Assembly: GCA_029860345.1 (NCBI GenBank)
Contig: JAOUBJ010000004.1
Location: 266,943-330,942, forward strand
Length of the DNA: 64,000 nt
Origin: Candidatus Zixiibacteriota bacterium
Lineage (GTDB): Bacteria; Zixibacteria; MSB-5A5; GN15; FEB-12
Direction: 5' to 3'
The notes below the pieces were generated by a model. That model did not search any database. It was not told the origin of the DNA and was given only the letters and a program-made list of their open reading frames with translations. Position numbers and translations under genes: made by a program. Positions 34,522-43,079 of the stretch are shown here, piece by piece (position 1 is the first letter of the stretch; every line of letters starts with the position of its first letter).

Positions 34522-34983
34522 GGACCGTGGTAGGTCAGGACCCTCGTAGTCCTGACACAACCTCATGCTGAGCGGAGTCGAAGCATGAACTTAGTCTCGT
34601 CGGGTGGCCGTCTCAAACCCTGTTTGGGACGGGTTTACTACGGAGCCTTACCTACAAGAGCTGTCACGCGGGTTCGCATGACAGCACAGGGAAATATGGA
34701 TGCCGGATCAAGTCCGGCATGACAGACTTGAAGGCTGCACGGTCAGAATTAACCCACCCGCCGCAAGGCCTATGGGTGGGCTACCGAAGTTTGGCAGGTA
34801 CATCTTCGAACCCGCCACTATCGGCAGGTCTGAGGACAGACCTGCCCTACAAAAGAGTTCTGTGTTATGTCATTCCCGCGAAAGCGGGAATCCATCCGCT
34901 CTACTGAGGGAAATCAGAACTCTTGTGGTCCTGACAATTGTGTCAGGCCTCCAAGAAAAGAGAGACTTGACCTACAAGATTGC
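34522..34983. repeat. 462-base intergenic repeat mosaic
   Basis: No gene is seen. Elements include CATGCTGAGCGGAGTCGAAG near 34564, CCCTGTTTGGGACGGG, GCCGGATCAAGTCCGGC near 34702, GGCAGGTCTGAGGACAGACC near 34831, and GTCATTCCCGCGAAAGCGGG (34869 onward). The last is flanked by AGAGTTCTG and CAGAACTCT, an inverted pair at about 34855 and 34916. CCTGACAATTGTGTCAGG follows near 34932. Confidence 0.75.
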
Positions 34984-35367
34984 TTATGTCGGTGAATTGC
35001 CCGCAGCTTTCTTACGATAGTCTTCCACGGCAGCACGGATAGCATCCGGCGCGATCACCGAGCAGGCAACTTTCTCATCCGGCAGACCGTCCAATAAATC
35101 GACTATGTCCTCGGCTTTGACCGACAAAGCTTGCTCCAGGCTCTTTCCTTTGACCAGTTCACTGGCCACCGAACTGCTGGCAATAGCGGCAGCGCACCCG
35201 AAGGTCTTGTACTTCACCTCTACGAGACGTCCGTCGACAACTCTTATGTAGAGCTTCATCATGTCGCCGCAGTTGGGATTACCGACCGTGCCGACGCCGT
35301 CAGCTTCGTCGATCTCGCCGGTGTTGCGAGGATTTGCAAAGTGTTTCATCACCGTTTCGTTGTACAT
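34984..35367 (-). CDS. iscU: Iron-sulfur cluster assembly scaffold IscU/NifU-like
   Basis: The protein is a scaffold on which [2Fe-2S] clusters are built from cysteine sulfur. The 127 residues begin MYNETVMKHFANPRNTGEI and keep the three ligand cysteines C33 (NPNCGD), C58 (KTFGCAAA) and C101 (KVACSVIA). The frame is open to 35403, but the ATG at 35367 gives the family start and has a GGGAG sequence just before it. No cysteine desulfurase or other isc/suf gene is adjacent. It lacks the NifU C-terminal domain, so it is IscU-like in length. Confidence 0.93.
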   Translation of the reverse strand: MYNETVMKHFANPRNTGEIDEADGVGTVGNPNCGDMMKLYIRVVDGRLVEVKYKTFGCAAAIASSSVASELVKGKSLEQALSVKAEDIVDLLDGLPDEKVACSVIAPDAIRAAVEDYRKKAAGNSPT

Positions 35368-35428
35368 AGGCTCCCATGGTAACGATTTTTGGCTAAAAGG
35401 CAATCCTTATCCCGGTTTTCTGTGCCGC

Positions 35429-35456
35429 TTGACATACTCGGGTTCTAAGCTATATT
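35429..35456 (+). promoter_or_regulatory. Sigma70-like promoter for the 695-residue dockerin protein
   Basis: TTGACA (35429-35434), a 16-base spacer and TATATT (35451-35456) lie 100 bases before the ATG at 35557. The hexamers and spacing are identical to those at 51277. Confidence 0.6.
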
Positions 35457-35556
35457 GTAGGTGAAGATACTACTTTGGGCGTTCACATTTACTACGACCA
35501 GTACGCTCGATGAAAACAGAAAGAGTCACACGAGAAGATCCCAGGAGGGACCTAAA

Positions 35557-37644
35557 ATGAAGACAAGGGCACTTTTGCTGGCCGCCTTGATGACATTACT
35601 GTCGGGTGGCATGGCTTGGGGACAGTCACTATCACTTGACCATGTCGATGGACTCAATGCCGGCGGCGGACTCGAAATGGGTGTCCCGGTGACATTCTAT
35701 ATCCGTGTAACCAGCGATAACGACAGCCACGGCGGCGCCACCAACGGCTTCGTGGTATCATCATCGACCGGCGCCCAATGGGGTGGTACGGTTGGAGATA
35801 CCACCGGAACGCTGGGCAAAGCGCAGTTTGACGGCGGCTTCTTTATCAGCTACTTCAGCGCCGACGGCATGGGTGAGGATACGGTTGGATTTGGTGGTTT
35901 CAAGTTCTTTTCCACCGGGTTGCCGGCCGGGTTCGACGACGTAGCTTACACAATTCAAATCGGACCCATCGACGCTGCCTACAACGGAGGTGAAATCTGT
36001 CTGGACTCGGCTTACTATCCGCCATCCGGTGTTTGGAAATGGGCGGGGCCGGATGTCTTCCCGGGATGGGACGGACCGCACTGTTACACGGTCGGTGAAG
36101 CGGCCAGTAACCCCGAGATAACCTGCCCGGGCGACACGAGTGTCTTCCTGTGCGATCCGGGTACTGTCTGTTTTCCGTTTGAAGTTGCCAACGCCGATTG
36201 GGTAACCGCCAGTGAGCCGGCCTATATCGAAAACGGCCAGGTCTGTCTGGACTTGGGCATTGAAGACTCGCAGGCGACTATGGAAATCACGTTGGTTGCT
36301 GGCTCAGGGGAAGCAGTTGACTCCTGTACTTTCTCGGTCACCCCGCACGTGAATTTCCATCCGTTGGTCGGAATGTCCGGAGCCCAATACTCGGTTGTGG
36401 TCTGTGATCTGGGGGCGCCACTCTGTACTGTGTTCCATGTCGAAAGTAGCGAGGCCGAGGTGATAGATACCATCTTCAGCATTCCCGGTTATGTTGACGG
36501 AATCAATTACTGTTTCGTGCCGGATACGGCCGGATTGTTCGACCTGACGATAATCGCCATCGATGCCTGCGGCGATGCCGACACCAACAATTCGCTGATA
36601 ATGGTGATTGAGGGTGAACCGGCTGTAGTAGAATGCCCGGAGTCTGTCATCGATACTATCTGCGGTACTCAGGTATACTGTTTCCCGGTCGAGATCAGTC
36701 CGGATACAGCCAACGTCACAGTGTTACCGATAGGTTCATGGGTGCCGGAGTTGGGTCAGGTCTGTGTCCCGATAGAAGGTTCCGGACCGCTTGACATCGC
36801 GATTATCGCCCAAACCGAATGCGGAGTTGACTCCTGCCATGTACTGCTGGACATGACAATTATCGAGCCGCCGGCTATCGACTGCCCGGGCGGCGACCTG
36901 GCCGTGTTTATTGAGGATGCCGGTCTGGTGTGTGTCGATCTGCCGATCAGCAATGCTACCGGAATCGGTGTTGTGGGTGGTGGTTTTTGGGAGGAGGGGC
37001 AGCTTTGCTTCCATGCGGATACCACGGGTCGTTACCGATTCACGGTGACAGCCAGTAACAGTTGCGGCGGCGACACTTGCGACGTGGCCGTCCAATTGCA
37101 GGTCGGCGTGGCTGACTACACGACGATTGCGCGCCCCGATCCCATGCGCATGGTGGACGCCTACCGGGTCGATCCGATATCGGCGCTGTTCTACCTGGGA
37201 AATTTCACCGATGGCCACAGCGCTTTCGATGTGGACCCTGCTTCGGTCGTGATAAACGGAACACTGATCCCCACCGGCACAGAAGTTATCCCGACCTTCC
37301 CTGGATTCGTCGGCGAAGTGTTGCAGATTACCGAACCGATCGGGGATTTTATCGAGAACAACATGCCGTTGTATGACACCACTCTGACGCCTTACACGGT
37401 TTCCGGTCAGTTCACAGACGGTGGTGACTTCACCGAGACCGGGTTGGTCCGTCTGATTGGACTTTTGGTGGGGGATGTCAACCTGGATGGTCAGATCGAT
37501 ATTGCCGACTTGATCTACCTGATCGACTACCAGTTCCAATCCGGACCGGCACCGATGATCCTGGCCGGTGCGGATATGGATAAAAGCGGGTTCCTGGACA
37601 TTTCTGACTTATTGATACTAATCGATTACATGTTCGATCGATAG
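35557..37644 (+). CDS. Secreted beta-sandwich protein with C-terminal dockerin
   Basis: The 695-residue protein starts with signal peptide MKTRALLLAALMTLLSGGMAWG at an ATG with a GGAGGG ribosome site. The N-terminal domain (to about 200) resembles a secreted beta module (VDGLNAGGGLEMGVPVTFYIRV). Four or five Ig-like units of about 85 residues follow, each with paired cysteines and a motif like C(P)x3-5DTxxxxxC...VCFPFEV (CPGDTSVFLCDPGTVCFPFE; CPESVIDTICGTQVYCFPVE). Two dockerin-like loops end it (GDVNLDGQIDIADLIYLIDY and ADMDKSGFLDISDLLILIDY). No catalytic motif is seen. A terminator follows. Confidence 0.85.
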   Translation: MKTRALLLAALMTLLSGGMAWGQSLSLDHVDGLNAGGGLEMGVPVTFYIRVTSDNDSHGGATNGFVVSSSTGAQWGGTVGDTTGTLGKAQFDGGFFISYFSADGMGEDTVGFGGFKFFSTGLPAGFDDVAYTIQIGPIDAAYNGGEICLDSAYYPPSGVWKWAGPDVFPGWDGPHCYTVGEAASNPEITCPGDTSVFLCDPGTVCFPFEVANADWVTASEPAYIENGQVCLDLGIEDSQATMEITLVAGSGEAVDSCTFSVTPHVNFHPLVGMSGAQYSVVVCDLGAPLCTVFHVESSEAEVIDTIFSIPGYVDGINYCFVPDTAGLFDLTIIAIDACGDADTNNSLIMVIEGEPAVVECPESVIDTICGTQVYCFPVEISPDTANVTVLPIGSWVPELGQVCVPIEGSGPLDIAIIAQTECGVDSCHVLLDMTIIEPPAIDCPGGDLAVFIEDAGLVCVDLPISNATGIGVVGGGFWEEGQLCFHADTTGRYRFTVTASNSCGGDTCDVAVQLQVGVADYTTIARPDPMRMVDAYRVDPISALFYLGNFTDGHSAFDVDPASVVINGTLIPTGTEVIPTFPGFVGEVLQITEPIGDFIENNMPLYDTTLTPYTVSGQFTDGGDFTETGLVRLIGLLVGDVNLDGQIDIADLIYLIDYQFQSGPAPMILAGADMDKSGFLDISDLLILIDYMFDR

Positions 37645-37680
37645 TTAGTCGGCTCGGCTGGTTTCAGACAGTTTTCTTCG

Positions 37681-37710
37681 GCCACTCCCTGAATTGGGAG
37701 TGGCTTTTTT
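37681..37710 (+). terminator. Rho-independent terminator
   Basis: A perfect nine-base-pair stem GCCACTCCC / GGGAGTGGC with loop TGAATT is followed by six T residues, 36 bases after the dockerin gene stop. Confidence 0.9.
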
Positions 37711-37850
37711 ACTGGAATTCCGCCAACACAAAACAGCAGAATCCGTTTGATTTCCAGCCCCTCGGCTGATATTATTAGCATCCCCTGCGCGACTCCGTTT
37801 TCAGGACGACCGGTCGTGTGAAGGTGGTTTTCTCGGGTTGCCCCGGGATT

Positions 37851-37883
37851 GACGTGGTGCACGAGAACGTACACCACGCACGA
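37851..37883. repeat. Dispersed repeat, GTAC-centred type, copy 3 (reversed)
   Basis: The reverse complement reads GTGTACGTTCTCGTGCACCA, matching the copies at 10663 and 30157. It lies just upstream of the HD-domain gene. Confidence 0.7.
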
Positions 37884-37914
37884 GAGAAAAGAACTGTTAG
37901 CGAGTGAGGTTGTT

Positions 37915-38448
37915 ATGAGTGATCTGGTGCTAAGACTGCTACCGGAAGTCGATGAGATCAAAGATGGAAAACTGAAAGAACAAGTGATTACCTGCTGGAA
38001 TGACGCTATCCAGTTTCGGGGCTGGAGTGAAGAGTTGTTGCGAAACATCCCCTTCACCCTTTTGGCCGAAAACGTGAAAATCACTTTTATCGATCACGTC
38101 AGAGCCGTATGCCAAATGTGCATCGCATGCAATGATGTGCTCACCAAGGTACATGGTTCCAACGCAACCATGGTGAACCGTGACTACCTGATCGCCGGCG
38201 CCTTGTTGGCCGACGTGGGTAAACTGTTGGAATTTGAAATCGTCGATGATCAACCCAGGAAATCAGAGTATGGTCGACATATTCGTCATCCCTTCTCCGG
38301 GGTCGGTCTGGCTTTCAAACATGGTCTGCCGTCGGAAGTGATGCATGTGATCGCGACGCACTCCAAAGAAGGGGTCGGCGAAAAACGATCACCCGAGAGC
38401 ATTATCTTCCATCACGCCGACTTCATAGATTTCGAACTGGTGAAATAG
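37915..38448 (+). CDS. HD-superfamily protein with a degenerate HD motif
   Basis: The 177-residue protein looks like a small HD-fold phosphohydrolase. A helix with FIDHVRAVCQMC is followed by LIAGALLADVGKLLEF, where the usual HDxGK motif reads ADVGK. Then come GRHIRHPFSGVGLA and IIFHHADFIDFE. The loss of the first metal-binding His makes activity uncertain. The ATG at 37915 follows GTGAGG; upstream in-frame codons include a repeat. The homoaconitase gene begins nine bases after its stop, so the two are probably co-transcribed. Confidence 0.7.
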   Translation: MSDLVLRLLPEVDEIKDGKLKEQVITCWNDAIQFRGWSEELLRNIPFTLLAENVKITFIDHVRAVCQMCIACNDVLTKVHGSNATMVNRDYLIAGALLADVGKLLEFEIVDDQPRKSEYGRHIRHPFSGVGLAFKHGLPSEVMHVIATHSKEGVGEKRSPESIIFHHADFIDFELVK

Positions 38449-38456
38449 GGTCCATC

Positions 38457-40427
38457 ATGCTTGCGCAAAACCTGGTCGAAAAGATCGCTCAACGATTTGC
38501 CGTGGATCTATCGGATGGACACGTCGTTCACAGCGGTGACTACCTGTCGATTCGTCCTGAGCACATCCTGACCCACGATAACACGGGCGCTGTGATTCCG
38601 AAATTCAAAAGTATCGGTGCCACGAAAATCGCCAACCCGCGCCAGCCGGTCTATGCCCTTGACCACAACGTGCAGGACACAAGCGAAGCCAACATAGCCA
38701 AGTATAAAAAGATCGAATCGTTCGCGCATGAGATGGGTGTGGACTTTTATCCGGCCGGTCGTGGTATCGGACATCAGATCATGTGCGAGGAAGGTTATGC
38801 CTGGCCTCAGACGATGGTGGTGGCTTCGGACAGTCATTCGAATATGTACGGAGGACTTGGGTGTCTCGGCACGCCGATAGTGCGTACCGACGCCGCCGCT
38901 ATTTGGGCCACCGGTCGCACCTGGTGGCAAGTGCCCCCGGTAGCCAAATGCGAACTGCACGGCAGGCTCAAACAGGGTGTTACCGGGAAGGACGTTATCA
39001 TTACGCTGTGCGGTTTCTTCAACTCAGACGAAGTTCTCAACCACGCCATAGAATTCTCCGGCGGCGGCATCGCCTCTCTGTCTCTCGATGAGCGCTTGAC
39101 CATCGCCAACATGACCACCGAGTGGGGCGCTTTGGTGGGACTCTTTCCGGTCGACGAAGTTACTCTCGACTGGCTTGCCCAACGGACATCGCATCTCGCC
39201 CGACGCGGACCGGCCGGGGTGCCGTCGGATGCCGACGGCGATGAAGAAAACGCACGTTTGAACAGTCGGCGACTGGATCAATTGAAGCGGAATGTTTTGG
39301 CTCCCGATAATGATGCGACATACGCCAAACATCTTTCGTTCGATCTTGAGTCTGTGGTACCACACGTTTCGGGGCCGCACAATGTGAAGACGATGACACC
39401 GATCAACGAGATGCGCGCGCGCCGCGTTGCAATTCAGAAGGCCTACCTTGTCTCGTGTGTCAACAGTCGGGTAGACGATCTCGCTCAGGCGGCCGAGGCG
39501 GTGCGCGGAAAACATGTGGCCGAGGGTGTGAAGTTTTACATAGCGGCGGCATCAAGCGAGGTGCAGGCCGAAAGCGAAGGACGTGGTGACTGGCAGGCCC
39601 TTGTGGAAGCCGGCGCTATAGCGCTGTCGCCGGGATGCGGCCCCTGTATTGGTCTTGGTGTAGGCTTGCTCGAAGATGGTGAGACAGGTATCTCGGCCAC
39701 TAATCGCAATTTCAGGGGACGCATGGGTTCCAAGCATGCCGAAGCCTATCTGGCGTCACCTTCGGTTGTGGCTGCCTCGGCTATCGCAGGATACATTGAC
39801 GCGCCTGCTGAGTTTGAAAACACCGGTCCAATAGCTGACATACGCACCAATGAAAAACCGGCTACCGGTTCGGCAGCGGTTTCGATTGTCGACGGTTTCC
39901 CGGTCACAATTGACGGCGACATGATCGCCTGTTTTCAGGATAACCTTAACACCGACGGCATCTATCCCGGCAAGTATACCTACATCGACGATTTCACACC
40001 TCAGCAGCAGGCAGAAGTCGCGATGGAAAACTATGATCCGGAATTCGGCAAACTGGCCAAAGAGGGTGACATTCTGGTGGGTGGGTTTAATTTCGGCACC
40101 GGCAGTTCGCGCGAGCAGGCTGCGACAGCTCTGAAATACCGAGGTATCCGACTGGTGTTGGCCGGTTCGTTCAGCGAAACATACAAACGCAACGCCATCA
40201 ACAACGGCTTCCTGGCTATCGAAGCGCCGGAGCTGGTGCGCGATTTGAGAAACAAGTGCGGCACCGACAAGCTTACGGTCGCTACCGGTATCAAAGCCGC
40301 AATCGACTTCGCTTCAGCCAAGCTTACCGCCGATGGGAAGCAGTACAAACTGGCACCGCTCGGCGCGGCCGCCCAGGAGTTGATCGTCGCCGGTGGGCTG
40401 GAAGCGTGGGTGAAGGAGAGATTGTAG
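38457..40427 (+). CDS. Fused aconitase-superfamily hydratase, Lys4-type homoaconitase-like
   Basis: The 656-residue enzyme of the [4Fe-4S] hydro-lyase family has both the catalytic and swivel domains in one chain. The cluster cysteines appear in VSCVNSRVDDL and GCGPCIG. SDSHSNMYGGLGCLGTPIVR, TGRTWWQVPPVAK, ANMTTEWGALVGLFP and SATNRNFRGRMGS are the pattern I associate with fungal homoaconitase (Lys4) rather than LeuC or standard aconitase. The swivel domain has GGFNFGTGSSREQAATALK. It may act on homocitrate/homoaconitate or a related tricarboxylate. The PrpD-like gene downstream raises methylcitrate as another substrate. Substrate unproven. Confidence 0.85.
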   Translation: MLAQNLVEKIAQRFAVDLSDGHVVHSGDYLSIRPEHILTHDNTGAVIPKFKSIGATKIANPRQPVYALDHNVQDTSEANIAKYKKIESFAHEMGVDFYPAGRGIGHQIMCEEGYAWPQTMVVASDSHSNMYGGLGCLGTPIVRTDAAAIWATGRTWWQVPPVAKCELHGRLKQGVTGKDVIITLCGFFNSDEVLNHAIEFSGGGIASLSLDERLTIANMTTEWGALVGLFPVDEVTLDWLAQRTSHLARRGPAGVPSDADGDEENARLNSRRLDQLKRNVLAPDNDATYAKHLSFDLESVVPHVSGPHNVKTMTPINEMRARRVAIQKAYLVSCVNSRVDDLAQAAEAVRGKHVAEGVKFYIAAASSEVQAESEGRGDWQALVEAGAIALSPGCGPCIGLGVGLLEDGETGISATNRNFRGRMGSKHAEAYLASPSVVAASAIAGYIDAPAEFENTGPIADIRTNEKPATGSAAVSIVDGFPVTIDGDMIACFQDNLNTDGIYPGKYTYIDDFTPQQQAEVAMENYDPEFGKLAKEGDILVGGFNFGTGSSREQAATALKYRGIRLVLAGSFSETYKRNAINNGFLAIEAPELVRDLRNKCGTDKLTVATGIKAAIDFASAKLTADGKQYKLAPLGAAAQELIVAGGLEAWVKERL

Positions 40428-40612
40428 GTAATAAATCACTTTTTTGCGCAACGCGCCGGCCTGTCACCCTGAGCGGAATCGAAGCGTGAAGCAAAAGATG
40501 GACCCCCGCCTGCGAGGGGGTGACAGATGAATGGACTACCATTGTGCCGCGACTCCGACTGGCATGACGGGATAGAGAAGATCAGCAACAAGTAGATAAG
40601 GACAGAAACAGA
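40428..40612. repeat. Repeat mosaic between homoaconitase-like and MmgE/PrpD genes
   Basis: It contains a TAATAAATCACTTTTT motif, GTCACCCTGAGCGGAATCGA near 40461, and CCCCCGCCTGCGAGGGGGTG near 40504, all types that recur in other gaps of the window. The PrpD-like gene's ribosome site AAGGA lies at its end. Confidence 0.7.
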
Positions 40613-41980
40613 ATGGACAAATCAATCTCAAGACAGATAGCAGAGTTTGCACTCGGCCTCAAATACGAAGACCTGCCTGCGGAAGTCATCAACGAAGTAA
40701 AAAGATACCTGTACGATTCGGTCGGCTGCGCCTACGGCGGCTACCACACCAAAGACGTCAACATCCTCCGCGACATTTACAGCGGCATGGGTGGAAAGAA
40801 AGAGGCTTGCCTCCTGGCCTTTGGTGACAAGATGCCGGCGGTGAATGCCACATTGGTGAATTCCCTGATGGTGCGCGCGCTCGATTTCAACGACATTTAT
40901 TGGAAAGAAGACCCTTCGCATCCGTCGGACTTGATACCGGCCGCACTGGCGGTCGGCGAGATGGTCGATGCTTCCATGCACGAAGTTATCGTTGCTATCG
41001 TGCTCGCCTACGAGTTCGAACAACGTATGTGCTTGTTTGCAGTGCCGGGCGTGCGTGAACGTAAATGGCACCACGCCACGCTCACCCAGTTTGTGTCACC
41101 CGTTGTCGCGGGGAGATTGTTGGGTCTCACTGAAGATCAGATGGTGATGGCCATCGGCATCAACGGCTCCCACAATCATACCATCGGTTGTCCGACTGCG
41201 GGCAAGTTGACCATGATGAAGAACACAGTCGACCCGATGGCCGTGCAGTCCGGTGTATTCGCTGCCCTGATGGCACAAAGAGGATACTCAGGCACCGAAG
41301 CTGTCTTCGAAGGCAAGGAAGGTTTCATGGATGTTTTCGGACCCGACTGGGATAACGACCAACTGCTGGCTGGGCTGGGCGAGTCTTACAAGATTCTCGA
41401 ATGTTCCATGAAGGCATTCCCGACCGAGGCGCTGACTCACACCCATCTTTCCGCGACCTTGAATGTTGTGCGCGGCAATAATATTTCGTATGACCAGATT
41501 GAAGAAGTGACCATTACATCTATTGCTCGCGCCTGCGATATCCTCTTCGATCCGCATAAGTATCGCCCGGAGTCGCGCGAGACCGCCGACCATTCGCTAC
41601 CATACTGTATCGCTGCGGCGCTGGTCGACCATCAGATCACCACCAATTCGTTCTCCGACGAGAAACTCAAAGACGAACGCATCTGGTCGGTGATCGACAA
41701 GATCAAAGGGGTGGCGTCAGAAGAGTTCGAAAAGATGTTCCCGGCCAAGCAACCTTCGAAAGTGGTGGTGAAAACGACCGACGGCAAAGAATTCTCGGAG
41801 TATCTGGAATATCCCAAGGGAGACCCGCGCGAGCCGATGACCATGGACGATCTGACGGCCAAGTTCAACGCCTTGTCCGACTCGTTGCTGTCTGCCGACC
41901 GTCAGCGTGAGATCAAGGATACTATTTTCGCCTGCGAGAACATGAACGTCCGGGACCTCATGCAGAAGTTTGTGGTGTAG
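40613..41980 (+). CDS. MmgE/PrpD-family dehydratase
   Basis: The 455-residue protein matches the MmgE/PrpD family, which includes 2-methylcitrate dehydratase and cis-aconitate decarboxylase. Recognisable segments are KRYLYDSVGCAYGGY, NSLMVRALDFNDIYWKEDPSHPSDLIPAALAVGE and KAFPTEALTHTHLSATLNVV. Next to an aconitase-type hydratase it could supply the dehydration half of a methylcitrate- or homocitrate-like isomerisation. That link is inferred from neighbourhood only, and 185 bases of repeats separate the two genes. Confidence 0.88.
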   Translation: MDKSISRQIAEFALGLKYEDLPAEVINEVKRYLYDSVGCAYGGYHTKDVNILRDIYSGMGGKKEACLLAFGDKMPAVNATLVNSLMVRALDFNDIYWKEDPSHPSDLIPAALAVGEMVDASMHEVIVAIVLAYEFEQRMCLFAVPGVRERKWHHATLTQFVSPVVAGRLLGLTEDQMVMAIGINGSHNHTIGCPTAGKLTMMKNTVDPMAVQSGVFAALMAQRGYSGTEAVFEGKEGFMDVFGPDWDNDQLLAGLGESYKILECSMKAFPTEALTHTHLSATLNVVRGNNISYDQIEEVTITSIARACDILFDPHKYRPESRETADHSLPYCIAAALVDHQITTNSFSDEKLKDERIWSVIDKIKGVASEEFEKMFPAKQPSKVVVKTTDGKEFSEYLEYPKGDPREPMTMDDLTAKFNALSDSLLSADRQREIKDTIFACENMNVRDLMQKFVV

Positions 41981-42073
41981 AGAGCAATGCATCGCGGGAA
42001 CATTGCTGTAGAATAGTCAACATTGTCATGCCGAGCGCTGTCGAAGCATGCGCGCTGTCGGCGCATGAACAAG
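41981..42073. repeat. Palindromic repeat between convergent genes
   Basis: GTCATGCCGAGCGCTGTCGA near 42027 and GCGCGCTGTCGGCGC follow the PrpD-like gene. The first is a variant of the CTGAGCGGAGTCGAAGCATG repeats elsewhere. Confidence 0.6.
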
Positions 42074-43060
42074 CTAAGCGTTATCCACCCACTTGTTAAC
42101 CAGCACAACGTGGATGGAATGAGCGTCGGAGTCCGCGCGCAACTCAAACGCTTCCTGGGCACGATCCATGGGGAACACATGAGTGCGCAAACGTTCCAGC
42201 GGTAACCTGCCATCAATGGTCAACTGCAACGCTTGTTGCCACAGACGACGTGTCTCTCTAACCCCGGTGACAAACATCCCCTCTTTGATCAGCGAAATGT
42301 TCTTACGGTGCATCGCATAGAGGTCCAGCTGTGCTTCCGATTGAAGTCCGCCATAGAAAACAATCCGCCCTCGTTCGCGCATGAGCGGCACTATGTGATT
42401 GATTGCATCCGAGCCGGGCGTGGCAATGATGGCGACATGAAAACCGTCCGGGTAGAGTTTCCGAAGTTCATCGGCACCAACGTCCGACTTCAGCGCCACT
42501 GTAGCCTGGGCGCCAAACTGCTCAGCCAGATCGAGTTTCACCGGGTCCGGATCGACCACCACCAACCGGCGGCAGCCATGAAGAGACACGACTCGTGTCA
42601 GCAACAGGCCGCTCAGACCCTGGCCGACGATGAGCACCTCACTGTTTGCATTGATACCGGTGCGCTCGGCGGCCATCATAACGCCCGGCATGGCCTCCAT
42701 CAGACATCCTTCCCGAAGGTCCATGGTTGGCGGTAGTTTCAGCATGTGAGCGGGCCGTGCCAACACGAAATCGGTCAGACAACCCCAGGTCTGGACCGCG
42801 CTCACTTGGTCGCCAGCGACGAATCCCGAAACATGGTCGCCCACCCGGTCGACAACACCCGATACTTCGTGACCGATCACCGGATGACTGAGCCTCTTCG
42901 GTGCTTCTCTTTGGCCGGTGAAAACCTCGAGATCGGAGCCACAGATACCGACACATCCAACCCGAATCCGTACTTGGCCCGCAGCAGGCAGCGGCACCGG
43001 AACACTTATTGTCTGCAAACGGTGCGGACGTTCAAGAATGTGGAGGAGCATGGATGTCAT
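42074..43060 (-). CDS. Zinc-dependent medium-chain dehydrogenase (MDR family)
   Basis: The 328-residue oxidoreductase is the last gene of a six-gene minus-strand operon. The catalytic zinc motif GCVGICGSDLEVF (Cys) and SHPVIGHEVSGVVDRVG (His-Glu) are present. The four-cysteine structural-zinc loop is missing and replaced by QVSAVQTWGCLTDFVLA. The NAD(P) fold shows VLIVGQGLSGLLLTRVVS and a following VVVDPDPVKLDLAEQFGA, whose acidic residue favours NAD. The start at ATG 43060 gives MTSMLLHILERP and lies 19 bases after the upstream gene. The alcohol or polyol substrate is unknown. Confidence 0.88.
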   Translation of the reverse strand: MTSMLLHILERPHRLQTISVPVPLPAAGQVRIRVGCVGICGSDLEVFTGQREAPKRLSHPVIGHEVSGVVDRVGDHVSGFVAGDQVSAVQTWGCLTDFVLARPAHMLKLPPTMDLREGCLMEAMPGVMMAAERTGINANSEVLIVGQGLSGLLLTRVVSLHGCRRLVVVDPDPVKLDLAEQFGAQATVALKSDVGADELRKLYPDGFHVAIIATPGSDAINHIVPLMRERGRIVFYGGLQSEAQLDLYAMHRKNISLIKEGMFVTGVRETRRLWQQALQLTIDGRLPLERLRTHVFPMDRAQEAFELRADSDAHSIHVVLVNKWVDNA

Positions 43061-43079
43061 CGTACACTGATTATTCGAG

